From the NCBI GenBank assembly GCA_963766365.1, contig CAVXZK010000006.1, positions 186,001 to 250,000 on the forward strand: a stretch of DNA of 64,000 nt, read 5' to 3'. Under the pieces are notes generated by a model that searched no databases, had not been told where the DNA came from, and saw nothing but the letters and a program-made list of their open reading frames with translations. The position numbers and the translations under genes were made by a program. This stretch comes from JALORV01 sp963766365. GTDB taxonomy: Bacteria; Pseudomonadota; Gammaproteobacteria; Burkholderiales; Burkholderiaceae_F. Shown here piece after piece: positions 34,089 to 43,035 of the stretch; position 1 is the stretch's first letter; each line of letters starts with the position of its first letter.

Positions 34089-35000
34089 TCATCGCAGTTT
34101 CGGGTTCAGCGCATCGCGCAGCCAGTCGCCCAGCAGGTTGACCGACAGCACAAGCAGGATCAACGCCGCACCCGGGAAAATGGTGATCCACCATTCGCCG
34201 GAAAACAGGAACTCGTTACCAATTCGGATCAGAGTACCGAGCGATGGCGTGGTCGGCGGCACGCCGACGCCAAGGAATGACAACGTCGCCTCGGTGATGA
34301 TGGCCGTGGCAATATGCACCGTGCCCAGCACGAGGACCGGACCAAGCACATTGGGCAGCACGTGCTTCAGCATGATCTTGAATGGCGACACGCCGATCAC
34401 GCGCGCCGCCTGCACATACTCCTTGTTCTTTTCCACCAGCGTGGAACCCCGCACCGTGCGGGCGTACTGCACCCATCCTGACAGCGCGATGGCAAGGATC
34501 AGCACGCCAAAGGCCAGTTCGTTGTGCGAATCGCGCGGCAGGATCGCGCGCGCCACGCCATCGATCAGCAGCGCTACAAGGATCGCCGGGAAGGACAGCA
34601 TGACGTCGCAGACGCGCATGATGAACGCGTCCAGGCGGCCACCGACGTAGCCGGACAGCAGGCCGAGCGCAACGCCCATCACCACCGACAGCACGACCGA
34701 GGCAATGCCAATCAGCAGCGAGATCTGCATCCCGTAGATGACGGCGGAGAAGATGTCGCGCCCCTGGTCATCGGTGCCGAGCCAGAATTTCTCGTTGCCG
34801 CCCGCTTCCCACGCGGGAGGCAGGGAGGCATCGAGCAGGTTGATCGTCGCCAGGTCGAACGGGTTGTGCGGTGCCACCCAGTGCGCGAACACCGCGGCGA
34901 AGATCAGGATGAACGCGGTAAACGCGGCGCCTACTGCCACCGGCGAATGCCGGAAGCTGTAGACGACGTCGCTGTCCCAGACGCGACCGAGTGCGTTCAT
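34089..35000 (-). CDS. dppC: Peptide ABC transporter permease DppC/OppC-type
   Basis: A 303-residue inner-membrane permease. It begins with the cytoplasmic stretch MNALGRVWDSDVVYSFRHSP, then TM1 (VAVGAAFTAFILIFAAVFAHW). The loop APHNPFDLATINLLDASLPP is the standard OppC periplasmic segment, followed by FWLGTDDQGRDIFSAVIYG. The cytoplasmic EAA loop is AARVIGVSPFKIMLKHVLPN. It forms the translocation channel with DppB. It begins 21 bases after the solute-binding protein gene and is followed by the lipoprotein. Confidence 0.95.
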   Translation of the reverse strand: MNALGRVWDSDVVYSFRHSPVAVGAAFTAFILIFAAVFAHWVAPHNPFDLATINLLDASLPPAWEAGGNEKFWLGTDDQGRDIFSAVIYGMQISLLIGIASVVLSVVMGVALGLLSGYVGGRLDAFIMRVCDVMLSFPAILVALLIDGVARAILPRDSHNELAFGVLILAIALSGWVQYARTVRGSTLVEKNKEYVQAARVIGVSPFKIMLKHVLPNVLGPVLVLGTVHIATAIITEATLSFLGVGVPPTTPSLGTLIRIGNEFLFSGEWWITIFPGAALILLVLSVNLLGDWLRDALNPKLR

Positions 35001-35021
35001 GCCTGATCCCTGGTCACGGCG

Positions 35022-36626
35022 CTACTGCGCCCCGGCCTTCACGTTCACCCACTTCAGCGGCATGTAGTTGTCGGCGAGCTGCACCACGTCGACGTTGCGC
35101 TTCATGGCCCACGCCAATGCCTGCTGGTGCAACGGGATGTGACCGACGTCATCCTGGTGGATCTTCATCGCCTCCGCGATCATCACGTTGCGCTTCTTGA
35201 CATCGGTCTCGGTCGCGATCGCCTTAGTCAGCTCGTCCACCCTGGCGTTGCTGTAGCTGCCGAGGTTGAACTGGCCCTGGCCGCCCGCCCCGGGCGTGGC
35301 AATCAGAGCGAACAGCGGGTTGTGCGAGTCGTAGCTTCCGGGCGTCCAGCCCAGCATGTAGAAGCTGGTGTTGCGTGACAGGATCTTCGGGAAGTAGGTG
35401 CCCTTGGTCTCCGCCGCCAGGTTCACCTTCACGCCGATGCGTGCCAGCATCGCCGAGACCGCCTTGCAGATTTCCTCGTCGTTGACGTAGCGATCGTTCG
35501 GGCAGTTCATGCCAACCTCGAACCCGCTCGGGTATCCCGCGTCGGCGAGCAGCTTCTTCGCCCCGTCCGGGTCGTACGGCAGGCGTTTGTTGAGGTCCGC
35601 CGGGAAACCGGTGATGCCGGGCGCGATCATCAATCCGGTCGGCGCCGACGCACCGCGCATCACCGCCTTCTGGATCGCATTGATGTCAATGGCCTGGTAA
35701 AAGGCCTGGCGCACGCGCTTGTCCTTGAACGGGTTCTTGCCCTTGACGCTGGAGGACACCAATTCGTTGCGCGACTGGTCCATGCCAAGAAAGATCGTGC
35801 GCAGTTCCGGCCCCTGCATCACCTTGAAGTTGGGGTTACCCTGGATGCGCGCGATGTCCTGCACCGGCACCGGCTCCATCATGTCGATTTCGCCGGAGAG
35901 CAGTGCCGCCACGCGGGTCGACGCATTGCCGATCGGCGTGAACACGACTTCCTGCACGTTGCCTTCGATCTTGTCCCAGTAGCCCGGATTGCGCTGCAGT
36001 GTGGTTCGTATATTCGGGTCACGCGAACGGAGCCGGTACGGCCCGGTGCCGTTGGCGCGGAACGAGGCGGTGTTCTCGGTGCCCTTGCGCTTGTCGACCG
36101 GCTCCACCGCGCGGTTTTCCTCGCACCACTTCTTCGACATGATGTACCAGTTGGTGACCACGTCCGGCAGGATCGGGAACGGCTCGTTCGTCACGATGTC
36201 GATCGTGAGGTCGTCGACCTTGCGGATCTCCTTGATCGAGCCGACATAGGTCTTTACGTCGGAACCACCGCTCTTGGCGCGGTTGTACGAAAAGATAACG
36301 TCGTCCGCCGTGAACGGCGTGCCATCGTGGAACTTGACGTTCTTGCGCAGGTTGAAGCGCCACACGGTCGGGGCGGTCTGCTTCCACTCGGTGGCCAGCG
36401 CCGGCACCAGCTCGAGCTTCTTGCCGCGTGCGATCAGCGGCTCGTAGATGTTGCCGGTGAACGAAAGCTGCAGCGACTCGTTCAGCGAGTGCGGGTCCAT
36501 CGACAACGCGTCGCCCTGGTTGGCGAACCTGAAGGCCTGCGCCTGGGCGACCGCTGCGCCAAACGCCAGCGCACCGATCAATGCCGCTATGGCGACGCGC
36601 TTCGAACACCGGTCGACGATCTTCAT
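35022..36626 (-). CDS. Peptide ABC transporter substrate-binding protein (family 5), copy 1
   Basis: A 534-residue periplasmic binding protein of the DppA/OppA class. Its signal peptide ends around AAVAQAQA, and the mature protein has the family-5 signature VWRFNLRKNVKFHDGTPFTA and PYDPDGAKKLLADAGYPSG. The final part, MKRNVDVVQLADNYMPLKW, contains typical late strands. It captures peptides (or related oligomers) and delivers them to DppB/C. Its ATG overlaps the stop of the M20 gene by ATGA (36626-36623), so it is translationally coupled to it. It is paralogous to the gene at 39022. Confidence 0.94.
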   Translation of the reverse strand: MKIVDRCSKRVAIAALIGALAFGAAVAQAQAFRFANQGDALSMDPHSLNESLQLSFTGNIYEPLIARGKKLELVPALATEWKQTAPTVWRFNLRKNVKFHDGTPFTADDVIFSYNRAKSGGSDVKTYVGSIKEIRKVDDLTIDIVTNEPFPILPDVVTNWYIMSKKWCEENRAVEPVDKRKGTENTASFRANGTGPYRLRSRDPNIRTTLQRNPGYWDKIEGNVQEVVFTPIGNASTRVAALLSGEIDMMEPVPVQDIARIQGNPNFKVMQGPELRTIFLGMDQSRNELVSSSVKGKNPFKDKRVRQAFYQAIDINAIQKAVMRGASAPTGLMIAPGITGFPADLNKRLPYDPDGAKKLLADAGYPSGFEVGMNCPNDRYVNDEEICKAVSAMLARIGVKVNLAAETKGTYFPKILSRNTSFYMLGWTPGSYDSHNPLFALIATPGAGGQGQFNLGSYSNARVDELTKAIATETDVKKRNVMIAEAMKIHQDDVGHIPLHQQALAWAMKRNVDVVQLADNYMPLKWVNVKAGAQ

Positions 36627-37858
36627 GGTTGCTCCTTCCAATGCTGCGGGGCGTTGAGCGGCATGCCGCGCTCCGCCAGGGCGGAAAAGAATGCCGCCCC
36701 CAGAGGGATAACGGCGTCGTTGAAATCATATCGGGAGTTGTGCAGGAAGCACCCGTCCGCACCGCCGCCCTGCCCGAGACGCACGTAGCAGCCGGGTTTC
36801 TCCCGCAGCATGAACGCGAAATCCTCTGCGCCCATCGAGGGTTCGAGGTTGCGTACGACGTGGTCCTCGCCCACCAGTTGCGCCGCCGTATCCGCCGCGA
36901 AGCGCGTCTGCTGCGGATGATTGATCGTGGCCGGATAGATGCGCTCGTAGACCACCTTGGCCTCGGCGCCGAGCGCCTTGGCGGTCGATTCAGCCAGCCC
37001 GGTCAGGCGCTCCTCAATGAGATCCTGCGCGTCGGCGCTGAACGTACGCACGGTCCCGACCAGCTTCGCTTCCCGCGGAATGACCGAGAAGGCGCCGGGG
37101 TTACCGGCCTGGATCGAGCACAGGCTCAGCACGGCGGCCTCCAGCGGCCCGACATTGCGGGCAACGATGGTCTGCGCAGCCGTGATGATGTGCGCCGCGA
37201 CCACCACCGGATCGATTGTGCGGTGAGGATGCGCCGCATGCCCGCCCTTGCCGCAGACCGTGATCTCGACGCGATCCGCGGCTGCCATCATCGGGCCGGG
37301 ATTGAGACCGATGTGGCCAGGCTCCAGCGCCGGCCAGTTGTGCATCGCATAGACCTCGTCGACCGGAAAGCGCTCGAACAGGCCCTCGTCGATCATCGCC
37401 TTGGCACCGGCAAAGCCCTCCTCGCCGGGCTGGAAGATAAGCACGACCGTGCCGTCGAACCGACGCGTGCCGGCGAGGTACTGCGCAGCCGCCAGCAGAA
37501 TCGTCGTGTGGCCGTCGTGCCCGCAGCCGTGCATCAGGCCGGAGCGCGTCGAGCGGTGTGCAAACTCGTTTTCCTCGATCATCGGCAGCGCGTCCATGTC
37601 GGCGCGCAGGCCGATCGAACGGGCTGAACGGCCGCGGCCGCGGATGATGCCAACAACGCCGGTGCGCGCAATACCCGTGTGCACTTCGTCGACGCCATAA
37701 CCGCGCAGCCGTTCGGCCACGAGCGCAGAGGTGCGGTGCTCCTCGAATCCGAGTTCAGGATTCGCATGCAGGTCGCGCCGCAGCTCGGTCAGGCCTTCGT
37801 GATGCGTCAGGATGGCGGTCAGCGGACCGCGCAATGCTGCTCCGAGGTAGGTTCCCAT
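36623..37858 (-). CDS. M20D amidohydrolase embedded in the peptide-uptake operon
   Basis: A 411-residue HipO/AbgB-type metallo-amidohydrolase. The metal-binding motif is HGCGHDGH, the catalytic Glu lies in FQPGEEGFAGA, and the C-terminal ligands are in MGAEDFAFM and CFLHNSRYDFND. It hydrolyses N-acyl or N-aroyl amino acids or dipeptide-like amides in the cytoplasm. It lies between dppB and the solute-binding protein, with ATGA overlap to the latter, so it is made together with the transporter. That fits uptake of N-acylated amino acids and their intracellular hydrolysis. I take the ATG at 37858 because upstream residues are Arg-rich and not conserved. Confidence 0.92.
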   Translation of the reverse strand: MGTYLGAALRGPLTAILTHHEGLTELRRDLHANPELGFEEHRTSALVAERLRGYGVDEVHTGIARTGVVGIIRGRGRSARSIGLRADMDALPMIEENEFAHRSTRSGLMHGCGHDGHTTILLAAAQYLAGTRRFDGTVVLIFQPGEEGFAGAKAMIDEGLFERFPVDEVYAMHNWPALEPGHIGLNPGPMMAAADRVEITVCGKGGHAAHPHRTIDPVVVAAHIITAAQTIVARNVGPLEAAVLSLCSIQAGNPGAFSVIPREAKLVGTVRTFSADAQDLIEERLTGLAESTAKALGAEAKVVYERIYPATINHPQQTRFAADTAAQLVGEDHVVRNLEPSMGAEDFAFMLREKPGCYVRLGQGGGADGCFLHNSRYDFNDAVIPLGAAFFSALAERGMPLNAPQHWKEQP

Positions 37859-37868
37859 CGACAGTCGG

Positions 37869-38852
37869 TCAGTGCGCCGCCGCCGCGCGGTCGATGCGCA
37901 GCCGCGGGTCGACCGCAAAGTAAAGCAGGTCGACGATCAGGTTGATCAGCACAAACACCAGCGCGATCAGGCAGAGGTAGGCGGCCATCACCGGGATATC
38001 CGCAAACTGCACCGACTGGATGAACAGGAGGCCCATCCCGGGCCACTGAAACACGGTCTCGGTGACGATCGCAAAGGCAATGATCCCGCCCAGCTGCAAC
38101 CCGGTAATAGTGATCACGGGCACCAGGGTGTTCTTCAGCGCATGGCCGAAGTTCACTGCTCGATCGGTGAGGCCGCGTGCACGGGCGAACTTGATGTAGT
38201 CGGTACGCAGGACCTCCAGCATCTCGGAACGCACCAGCCGCATGATCAGCGCCAGCTGGAACAGCGCGAGCGTGATCGACGGCAGGATGAGGTGCCTCCA
38301 GCCAGTGGGCGTCAGCAAACCCGATGACCACCAACCGACCTTGACGACATCGCCCCGACCATAGGACGGCAGCCAGCCGAGCTGAACCGCAAACACGAGG
38401 ATCAGCAGGATGCCGATCAGGAAGGTCGGCAGCGAGATGCCCACCAGCGACCCCGCCAGCAACACCTGCGACAGCCAGGAATTGCGCCGGAGCGCCGTGT
38501 AGACCCCCGCCGGGATACCGACCGCGATGGCAATGAACGCCGCAACGAACGCCAACTCCAGCGTCGCCGGCAGCCGCTCCTCGATCAGCGTCGAGACCGC
38601 CCGACCCTGCCGCAGGCTGATGCCGAAGTCCCCCTGAATCGCATTGCCGACGAAGGTTCCGAACTGCACGTAGAACGGCTGGTCGAGCCCGAGGTCGTTA
38701 CGCAGCCGGGCGCGGTCCTCCGGGGTCGCGTCCTGCCCGAGCATCTGCGATACCGGATCGCCGACATACTGGAACAGCAGGAACGCCACCAGGGCGACCG
38801 CCAGCATGACGAGAATCGCCTGCAGCAGGCGGCGGATGATGAACGCAAGCAT
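37869..38852 (-). CDS. dppB: Peptide ABC transporter permease DppB/OppB-type
   Basis: A 327-residue permease with six hydrophobic segments. It starts with MLAFIIRRLLQAILVMLAVA (TM1), followed by FLLFQYVGDPVSQMLGQDAT, the typical OppB periplasmic stretch. The EAA loop is DYIKFARARGLTDRAVNFGHALKN. It makes the channel with DppC. It is the first gene of the tight run that continues with the M20 gene, 10 bases later. The hairpin at 38962-38986 separates it from the binding-protein gene at 39022. Confidence 0.94.
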   Translation of the reverse strand: MLAFIIRRLLQAILVMLAVALVAFLLFQYVGDPVSQMLGQDATPEDRARLRNDLGLDQPFYVQFGTFVGNAIQGDFGISLRQGRAVSTLIEERLPATLELAFVAAFIAIAVGIPAGVYTALRRNSWLSQVLLAGSLVGISLPTFLIGILLILVFAVQLGWLPSYGRGDVVKVGWWSSGLLTPTGWRHLILPSITLALFQLALIMRLVRSEMLEVLRTDYIKFARARGLTDRAVNFGHALKNTLVPVITITGLQLGGIIAFAIVTETVFQWPGMGLLFIQSVQFADIPVMAAYLCLIALVFVLINLIVDLLYFAVDPRLRIDRAAAAH

Positions 38853-38961
38853 CGTTGGGGAGGAAACGCCCGGTGGCTACGAGCGGGCTGTCATGGCCGT
38901 GCAATATAGCGCGGGCGCCTCTCTCAAGGGTCTGCGGGACGGCGGTGCAGCGCAGAAACGA

Positions 38962-38986
38962 CAAGGGCCGGCATCGCCGGCCCTTG
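38962..38986 (-). terminator. Hairpin between the two halves of the peptide locus
   Basis: CAAGGGCCGGC-ATC-GCCGGCCCTTG forms an 11-bp stem with a 3-base loop. On the minus strand it is followed by TCGTTTCTGCG, a weak T-tract. It is 36 bases after the stop of the second binding-protein gene and 109 bases before dppB. It is probably an imperfect terminator or a processing/attenuation hairpin, letting binding protein be made in excess over the permease. Confidence 0.6.
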
Positions 38987-39021
38987 CTTGGCAGGTGGAA
39001 CCCGCCTAAAAACCCGCTGTG

Positions 39022-40602
39022 TCAGTCGATCCTGACCCACTCTGCTGACAAGCGGTTGTCCGCGCGATGTACGACGGTGACATTCTTGCGCATCGCCCAG
39101 GGGATGACCTGGTTGTGCAGCGGGATGTGCATGACCTGCTGGTTGTGCAGCATCAGCGCCTTGGCGATCATCTCGTCGCGCTTCTTGACGTCGACCTCGG
39201 ACTTCATGCCGTCCACGAGCTTGTCGAACTCGGCGTTGCTGACGCGGCCGAGGTTGAAGTTGCCGTCGCCACCCGAGCCCACGGTGCGCGCCAGCGATTG
39301 CAGCGAATAGAGCGCATCGAAGGTCGGCACGCCCCAGCCCAGCAGGTAGGCCGAAGTGTCGAACTTCTGGACCTTCGGGAAGTACGTCGCGCGCGGCATC
39401 GCGTTGACATTCACCTTCAGCCCGATACGCGCCCACATCGAGGCCAAGGCCTTGCAGATTTCTTCGTCATTGATGTAACGGTTGTTCGGGCAGTCGATCG
39501 TGAACTCGAAGCCGTTCGGGTAGCCGGCGTCGGCCAGCAGCTTCTTTGCTGCATCGACGCTGTACGGAAGGCGCTGGTTGGCTTCCTTGGTCCAGCCATG
39601 CACCTGCGGCGCAATGATGGCACCGGTCGGATCGGATGCGCCGCGCATGACGGCGCGCTTGATCGCCTCGATGTCGATCGCCTGGTACAGCGCCTGGCGG
39701 ACACGCAGGTCCTTGAACGGATTCTTGCCCTTGACGTTCGAGTACTGCAGTTCGTCGCGGTGCTGGTCGAAGCCAAGGAAGATCGTGCGGTTCTCGGCAC
39801 CCTCCGCCACCTTGATCGCCGGGTTCTGCTTCATCCGCGCGATGTCCTGCGGTGCCGGGTCGAGCACGAAGTCGATCTCCCCGGACAGCAGCGCTGCCGT
39901 CCGCGTCGCCTCGGACTTGATCGGCGTGTAGACGACTTCGGTGACATTGCCCTTCTTGTTCGCCTTGTTCCACCAGTTCGGGTTCTCGACGAGGACCGTC
40001 TTGATGTCGACTTCGCGCGACTTCAGCATGTACGGTCCGGTGCCGTTCGCGTTGCGCGCCGCAAAGGTTTCCTCCTTCTGAATGTAGTTTTGCGGCTTGG
40101 TGACGTTGTGCTTCTCCGACCACGTCTTGCTCATGATGCGCAACTCGGTCAGCTGCCGCAGCAGCACCGGGTTAGGCACAGTCGTGTAGATCAGCAGGGT
40201 GTTCGCGTCGATCGCCTTCGCGCCCTGGATACCCGTCGTGTAGACCTTGAAGTTCGAGGTCGGAGCCATCGCGCGCTCGATCGAATAGACCACGTCGTCC
40301 GCGGTAAACGGCGTGCCATCGTGGAACTTGACACCCTTGCGCAGATTGAAGCGCCAGATCAGCGTGCTGTCCCGGTTCCAGGTGGCCGCGAGCGCCGGCA
40401 CCAGTTCGAATTTTTCGTTGTAGGTGAGCAGCGATTCGTAGACATAGCCGGTCGCGGTGTTGTTGAGCCCCTCGTTCTGCGCGTGCGGATCGAAGGTGAG
40501 GATGTCGCCCTGGCTGGCCCAACGCAGGGTCTTCGCTTCCACGATCGGACCCGCAGCCGCAAACGCAAGGGCTGCCAGGGCTGTTACGGCAAGACGACGC
40601 AT
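39022..40602 (-). CDS. Peptide ABC transporter substrate-binding protein (family 5), copy 2
   Basis: A 526-residue periplasmic binding protein with signal peptide MRRLAVTALAALAFAAAG and the family-5 motifs WRFNLRKGVKFHDGTPFTA and SVDAAKKLLADAGYPNG. It is a close relative of copy 1 (35022-36626). It reads toward dppB, with AAGGAGA before its ATG, and is likely the first gene of the locus. Two binding proteins for one DppBCDF set would widen the range of substrates. The substrate of either is not known. Confidence 0.93.
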   Translation of the reverse strand: MRRLAVTALAALAFAAAGPIVEAKTLRWASQGDILTFDPHAQNEGLNNTATGYVYESLLTYNEKFELVPALAATWNRDSTLIWRFNLRKGVKFHDGTPFTADDVVYSIERAMAPTSNFKVYTTGIQGAKAIDANTLLIYTTVPNPVLLRQLTELRIMSKTWSEKHNVTKPQNYIQKEETFAARNANGTGPYMLKSREVDIKTVLVENPNWWNKANKKGNVTEVVYTPIKSEATRTAALLSGEIDFVLDPAPQDIARMKQNPAIKVAEGAENRTIFLGFDQHRDELQYSNVKGKNPFKDLRVRQALYQAIDIEAIKRAVMRGASDPTGAIIAPQVHGWTKEANQRLPYSVDAAKKLLADAGYPNGFEFTIDCPNNRYINDEEICKALASMWARIGLKVNVNAMPRATYFPKVQKFDTSAYLLGWGVPTFDALYSLQSLARTVGSGGDGNFNLGRVSNAEFDKLVDGMKSEVDVKKRDEMIAKALMLHNQQVMHIPLHNQVIPWAMRKNVTVVHRADNRLSAEWVRID

Positions 40603-40699
40603 TTATTTCTCCTTGTGGCGCGATGTTGCGCGGACAACCGGCGGATCATCACAAAAAGCGGGCGGCAGCGTCAAACCGACCCACCCTCGGTGCAAACCC

Positions 40700-41440
40700 T
40701 CAGGGCGCGGGTTTCAGCTCGATGTCGCCGTAGAACGCCTCGATGCGCTCCCCCGTGTTGTCGGTATCCGTCATGATCCCGACGCCGACGAGACGGCCGG
40801 GATCGGCGCCGAAGGCAGCCCGGAAATCCTCGACGTAGTTGCGCTTGAACTGCTTCCACTGCCCGAGTCGCGCCTCCGGCCCGCTGCCCGCCACGATCAG
40901 CTTCACCTGCGAGGTGTAGCTGTTGGCCAGCACGGTGCCCACCGGGAACCGGTTTTCCCAGATATACATCAGTGTCGCGTATGGCAGTTGCTGGCCGGTG
41001 AGCAAGTGAGCAGTCTCGATCAGGAGCTTCTCCTTGAGCGGCAGGGCACTCCGGTCACCGTCGAAGAACAGCATCAGCCTGACCGGCGAGTCCTCCGCGT
41101 AGCGATCCTGGTTGTCGGCGCTGATGATCAGATCCACGACACGCCAGCGCCATTCGACCAGCGGACGCTCGCGCGGATCGAGGTCGAGAAGCTGGCGCAG
41201 ACCGCTTGCCGCCGCGTCGGCGTGGGCATGCAGGACCACCTGGTCAGTGACGGCGTCACGCACCAGCCGATACTCCGTCGGCGCTTTGGCGCGATTGATG
41301 ATCCACGGCTGCCAGCCCTGCGGAAACCCGCCCAGATCGCGGTTCGACGAGAAACGGGCCACTGTGGAAGCCGGTGCTTCCGGCGCGGGCGCGCTGGCAC
41401 AGCCCGCAAGCAGCACGAACAGCAGGGCGACGATCCGCAT
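40700..41440 (-). CDS. DUF3047 lipoprotein
   Basis: A 246-residue protein with a lipoprotein signal (MRIVALLFVLLAGCAS). The mature part has the DUF3047 pattern: VEWRWRVVDLIISADNQD, DSPVRLMLFFDGD, LMYIWENRFPVGTVLANSYTS and late GIMTDTDNTGERIEAFYGDIEL. The fold is expected to be a beta-sandwich; the biological role is unknown. An in-frame TTG lies upstream at 41449, but the ATG at 41440 gives a normal signal peptide. It is divergent from the next gene. Confidence 0.85.
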   Translation of the reverse strand: MRIVALLFVLLAGCASAPAPEAPASTVARFSSNRDLGGFPQGWQPWIINRAKAPTEYRLVRDAVTDQVVLHAHADAAASGLRQLLDLDPRERPLVEWRWRVVDLIISADNQDRYAEDSPVRLMLFFDGDRSALPLKEKLLIETAHLLTGQQLPYATLMYIWENRFPVGTVLANSYTSQVKLIVAGSGPEARLGQWKQFKRNYVEDFRAAFGADPGRLVGVGIMTDTDNTGERIEAFYGDIELKPAP

Positions 41441-41566
41441 CGTCGCCAAATCGTAGGTTCGTCCGCGGCAGGCGGCAAGGAAGTACCGGTGACCTGGTCC
41501 GGGTTCTCGGTGGATGCCGGCACCGCCCGGCCGCTAGCATTGCCGGCTTCACACCCCAAAGCACTC

Positions 41567-42289
41567 ATGGCTGCACTTCTTGCCCTTGTCATCCTCGCCG
41601 CCGTCGGCGCCCTGCTGGTCTGGCTCGTACTCAAGTCGCGCGAGCTTGAGCGGCGACGCGACCTCGAGCGCAAGGTGCTGGCCCGCAAGGAGGGCTGGCA
41701 CTATGACGGCCAGCGCTCGGGGCGCATCGAATACCGGTTCAACGGCGGTGCCGAGGCCATCGACTGGCAGATGTGGTTCGACAGCGACCGCGGCGACAAG
41801 TCGCCGACTCCGCGTGCCTACTGGAGCAGCACGAACCTGCGCACCCGCCAACTCGCGCTGGTCATCCTTGGGCGACGGCGCTTTCAAATAGAAAGTGGCC
41901 CGGCCGGGCGATTGATCATCGGCGTCGTCTCCGGCGTCGCTCAGGCAATGACCGGCCAGGACCTTCGGCCGGGCAAATCCGACTTCTACGAGAGCGCTGT
42001 CGAAGTCACCGAGGGGCGCGCCGCGTTCCGCGAGGTGTTCGCCATCGCCGTGGCGCCGGACATGCCCACGTCATGGCTGGACGACGAGTTGCAGACGCTG
42101 CTTCTCGACTGGCCGTCCGAAGACGGGGCGCAGAAGTTCCGGGCCGCCGACAGCGTCGAGATCACGTTGCAGTCCGACGGGCTGAGGATCGTCGTGCAGC
42201 GTATGCCGCAGGACATCGCGTACTGGGTGCACCTCGCCCGACTGGGTCAGTGCCTGGCGCGCCGGCTTGTTGGTACCCGCACCGGATGA
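41567..42289 (+). CDS. Membrane-anchored protein of unknown function, 240 aa
   Basis: One N-terminal transmembrane helix (LLALVILAAVGALLVWLVL) precedes an Arg/Glu-rich linker (RELERRRDLERKV) and a soluble domain facing the cytoplasm, starting near WHYDGQRSGRIEYRF and containing DFYESAVEVTEGRAAF and VAPDMPTSWL. I do not recognise the soluble domain. The gene overlaps the next gene by ATGA (42286-42289), so the two are translationally coupled and probably act together. Confidence 0.65.
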   Translation: MAALLALVILAAVGALLVWLVLKSRELERRRDLERKVLARKEGWHYDGQRSGRIEYRFNGGAEAIDWQMWFDSDRGDKSPTPRAYWSSTNLRTRQLALVILGRRRFQIESGPAGRLIIGVVSGVAQAMTGQDLRPGKSDFYESAVEVTEGRAAFREVFAIAVAPDMPTSWLDDELQTLLLDWPSEDGAQKFRAADSVEITLQSDGLRIVVQRMPQDIAYWVHLARLGQCLARRLVGTRTG

Positions 42290-42975
42290 CCGCCCAACAA
42301 AGCCCGAAGCGAACTGCGGTTGTCGCCGGTGCCAGTGGCCTCATCGGTCGCGAACTGCTCACTCGACTCCTGCGTGAACCGGTCTACGAAATCGTCGTTG
42401 CCTTGACGCGCCGTCGCTTGAACGCCGGCGACCGGATCGTCGAAGTGCCCGCGCACTTCGACAAGCTCGGGCGTCTTCTCGCCGCAGTCGTGCCTGCCGA
42501 TGCAACCGTGGACGCCTACTGCTGCCTGGGAACCACGCTCCGAACCGCGGGATCCGAAGCGGCGTTTCGGCAGGTCGACTTTGATTACGTCCTCGCGTTT
42601 GGTCGCTGGGCCGCCCAGCACCCGGTTCGGCGCCTGGTCGTCATCACGGCGCTGGGCGCGGACGTAGAAAGCCGTGTCTTCTACAACCGCGTGAAGGGAC
42701 AGGTCGAAGTTGCCCTGCGCGAACTGACCAGCCTGGCGCTCACGATCGTGCGTCCGAGCCTGCTGGATGGACCGCGCGCCGAGTGGCGCGTCGGCGAGTT
42801 CCTCGCGCTCGCCGTGTCACGCCCGCTGCGCGGCCTGTTGCCAGCGCGCGTACGCCCGGTCCGTGCAGAGGACGTTGCCCAGTCGATGATCGACGCCGCG
42901 CAACGCGCCGACGCTCCCGCGTTGATCGAATCCGCCGACATGCACGGCTCAGCCGCACGTGCAGACGCACGCTGA
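42286..42975 (+). CDS. NAD(P)-binding oxidoreductase, HTATIP2/YwnB-like SDR
   Basis: A 229-residue atypical short-chain dehydrogenase-like protein. The dinucleotide-binding motif is VAGASGLIGRELLTRLL, followed by CLGTTLRTAGSEAAFRQVDFDY, an Ala-Leu-Gly-Ala stretch (ITALGAD) and FYNRVKGQVEVAL with the YxxxK-like pair (Tyr and Lys in YNRVKG). This pattern matches the HTATIP2/atypical-SDR family, which lacks an established substrate. It is coupled to the preceding membrane protein by ATGA overlap. Confidence 0.8.
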   Translation: MTAQQSPKRTAVVAGASGLIGRELLTRLLREPVYEIVVALTRRRLNAGDRIVEVPAHFDKLGRLLAAVVPADATVDAYCCLGTTLRTAGSEAAFRQVDFDYVLAFGRWAAQHPVRRLVVITALGADVESRVFYNRVKGQVEVALRELTSLALTIVRPSLLDGPRAEWRVGEFLALAVSRPLRGLLPARVRPVRAEDVAQSMIDAAQRADAPALIESADMHGSAARADAR

Positions 42976-43035
42976 CAATGAGCCTGAGCCCTCGCGCCAG
43001 GCGCGATCCAGGCCCGATCACGGGTGATCCCGGCG

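Noticed and set aside
40648..40674. Possible promoter TTGACG/TGTGAT before binding protein 2
   Set aside because: The spacer is only 15 bases and the -10 is weak, so I do not call it.
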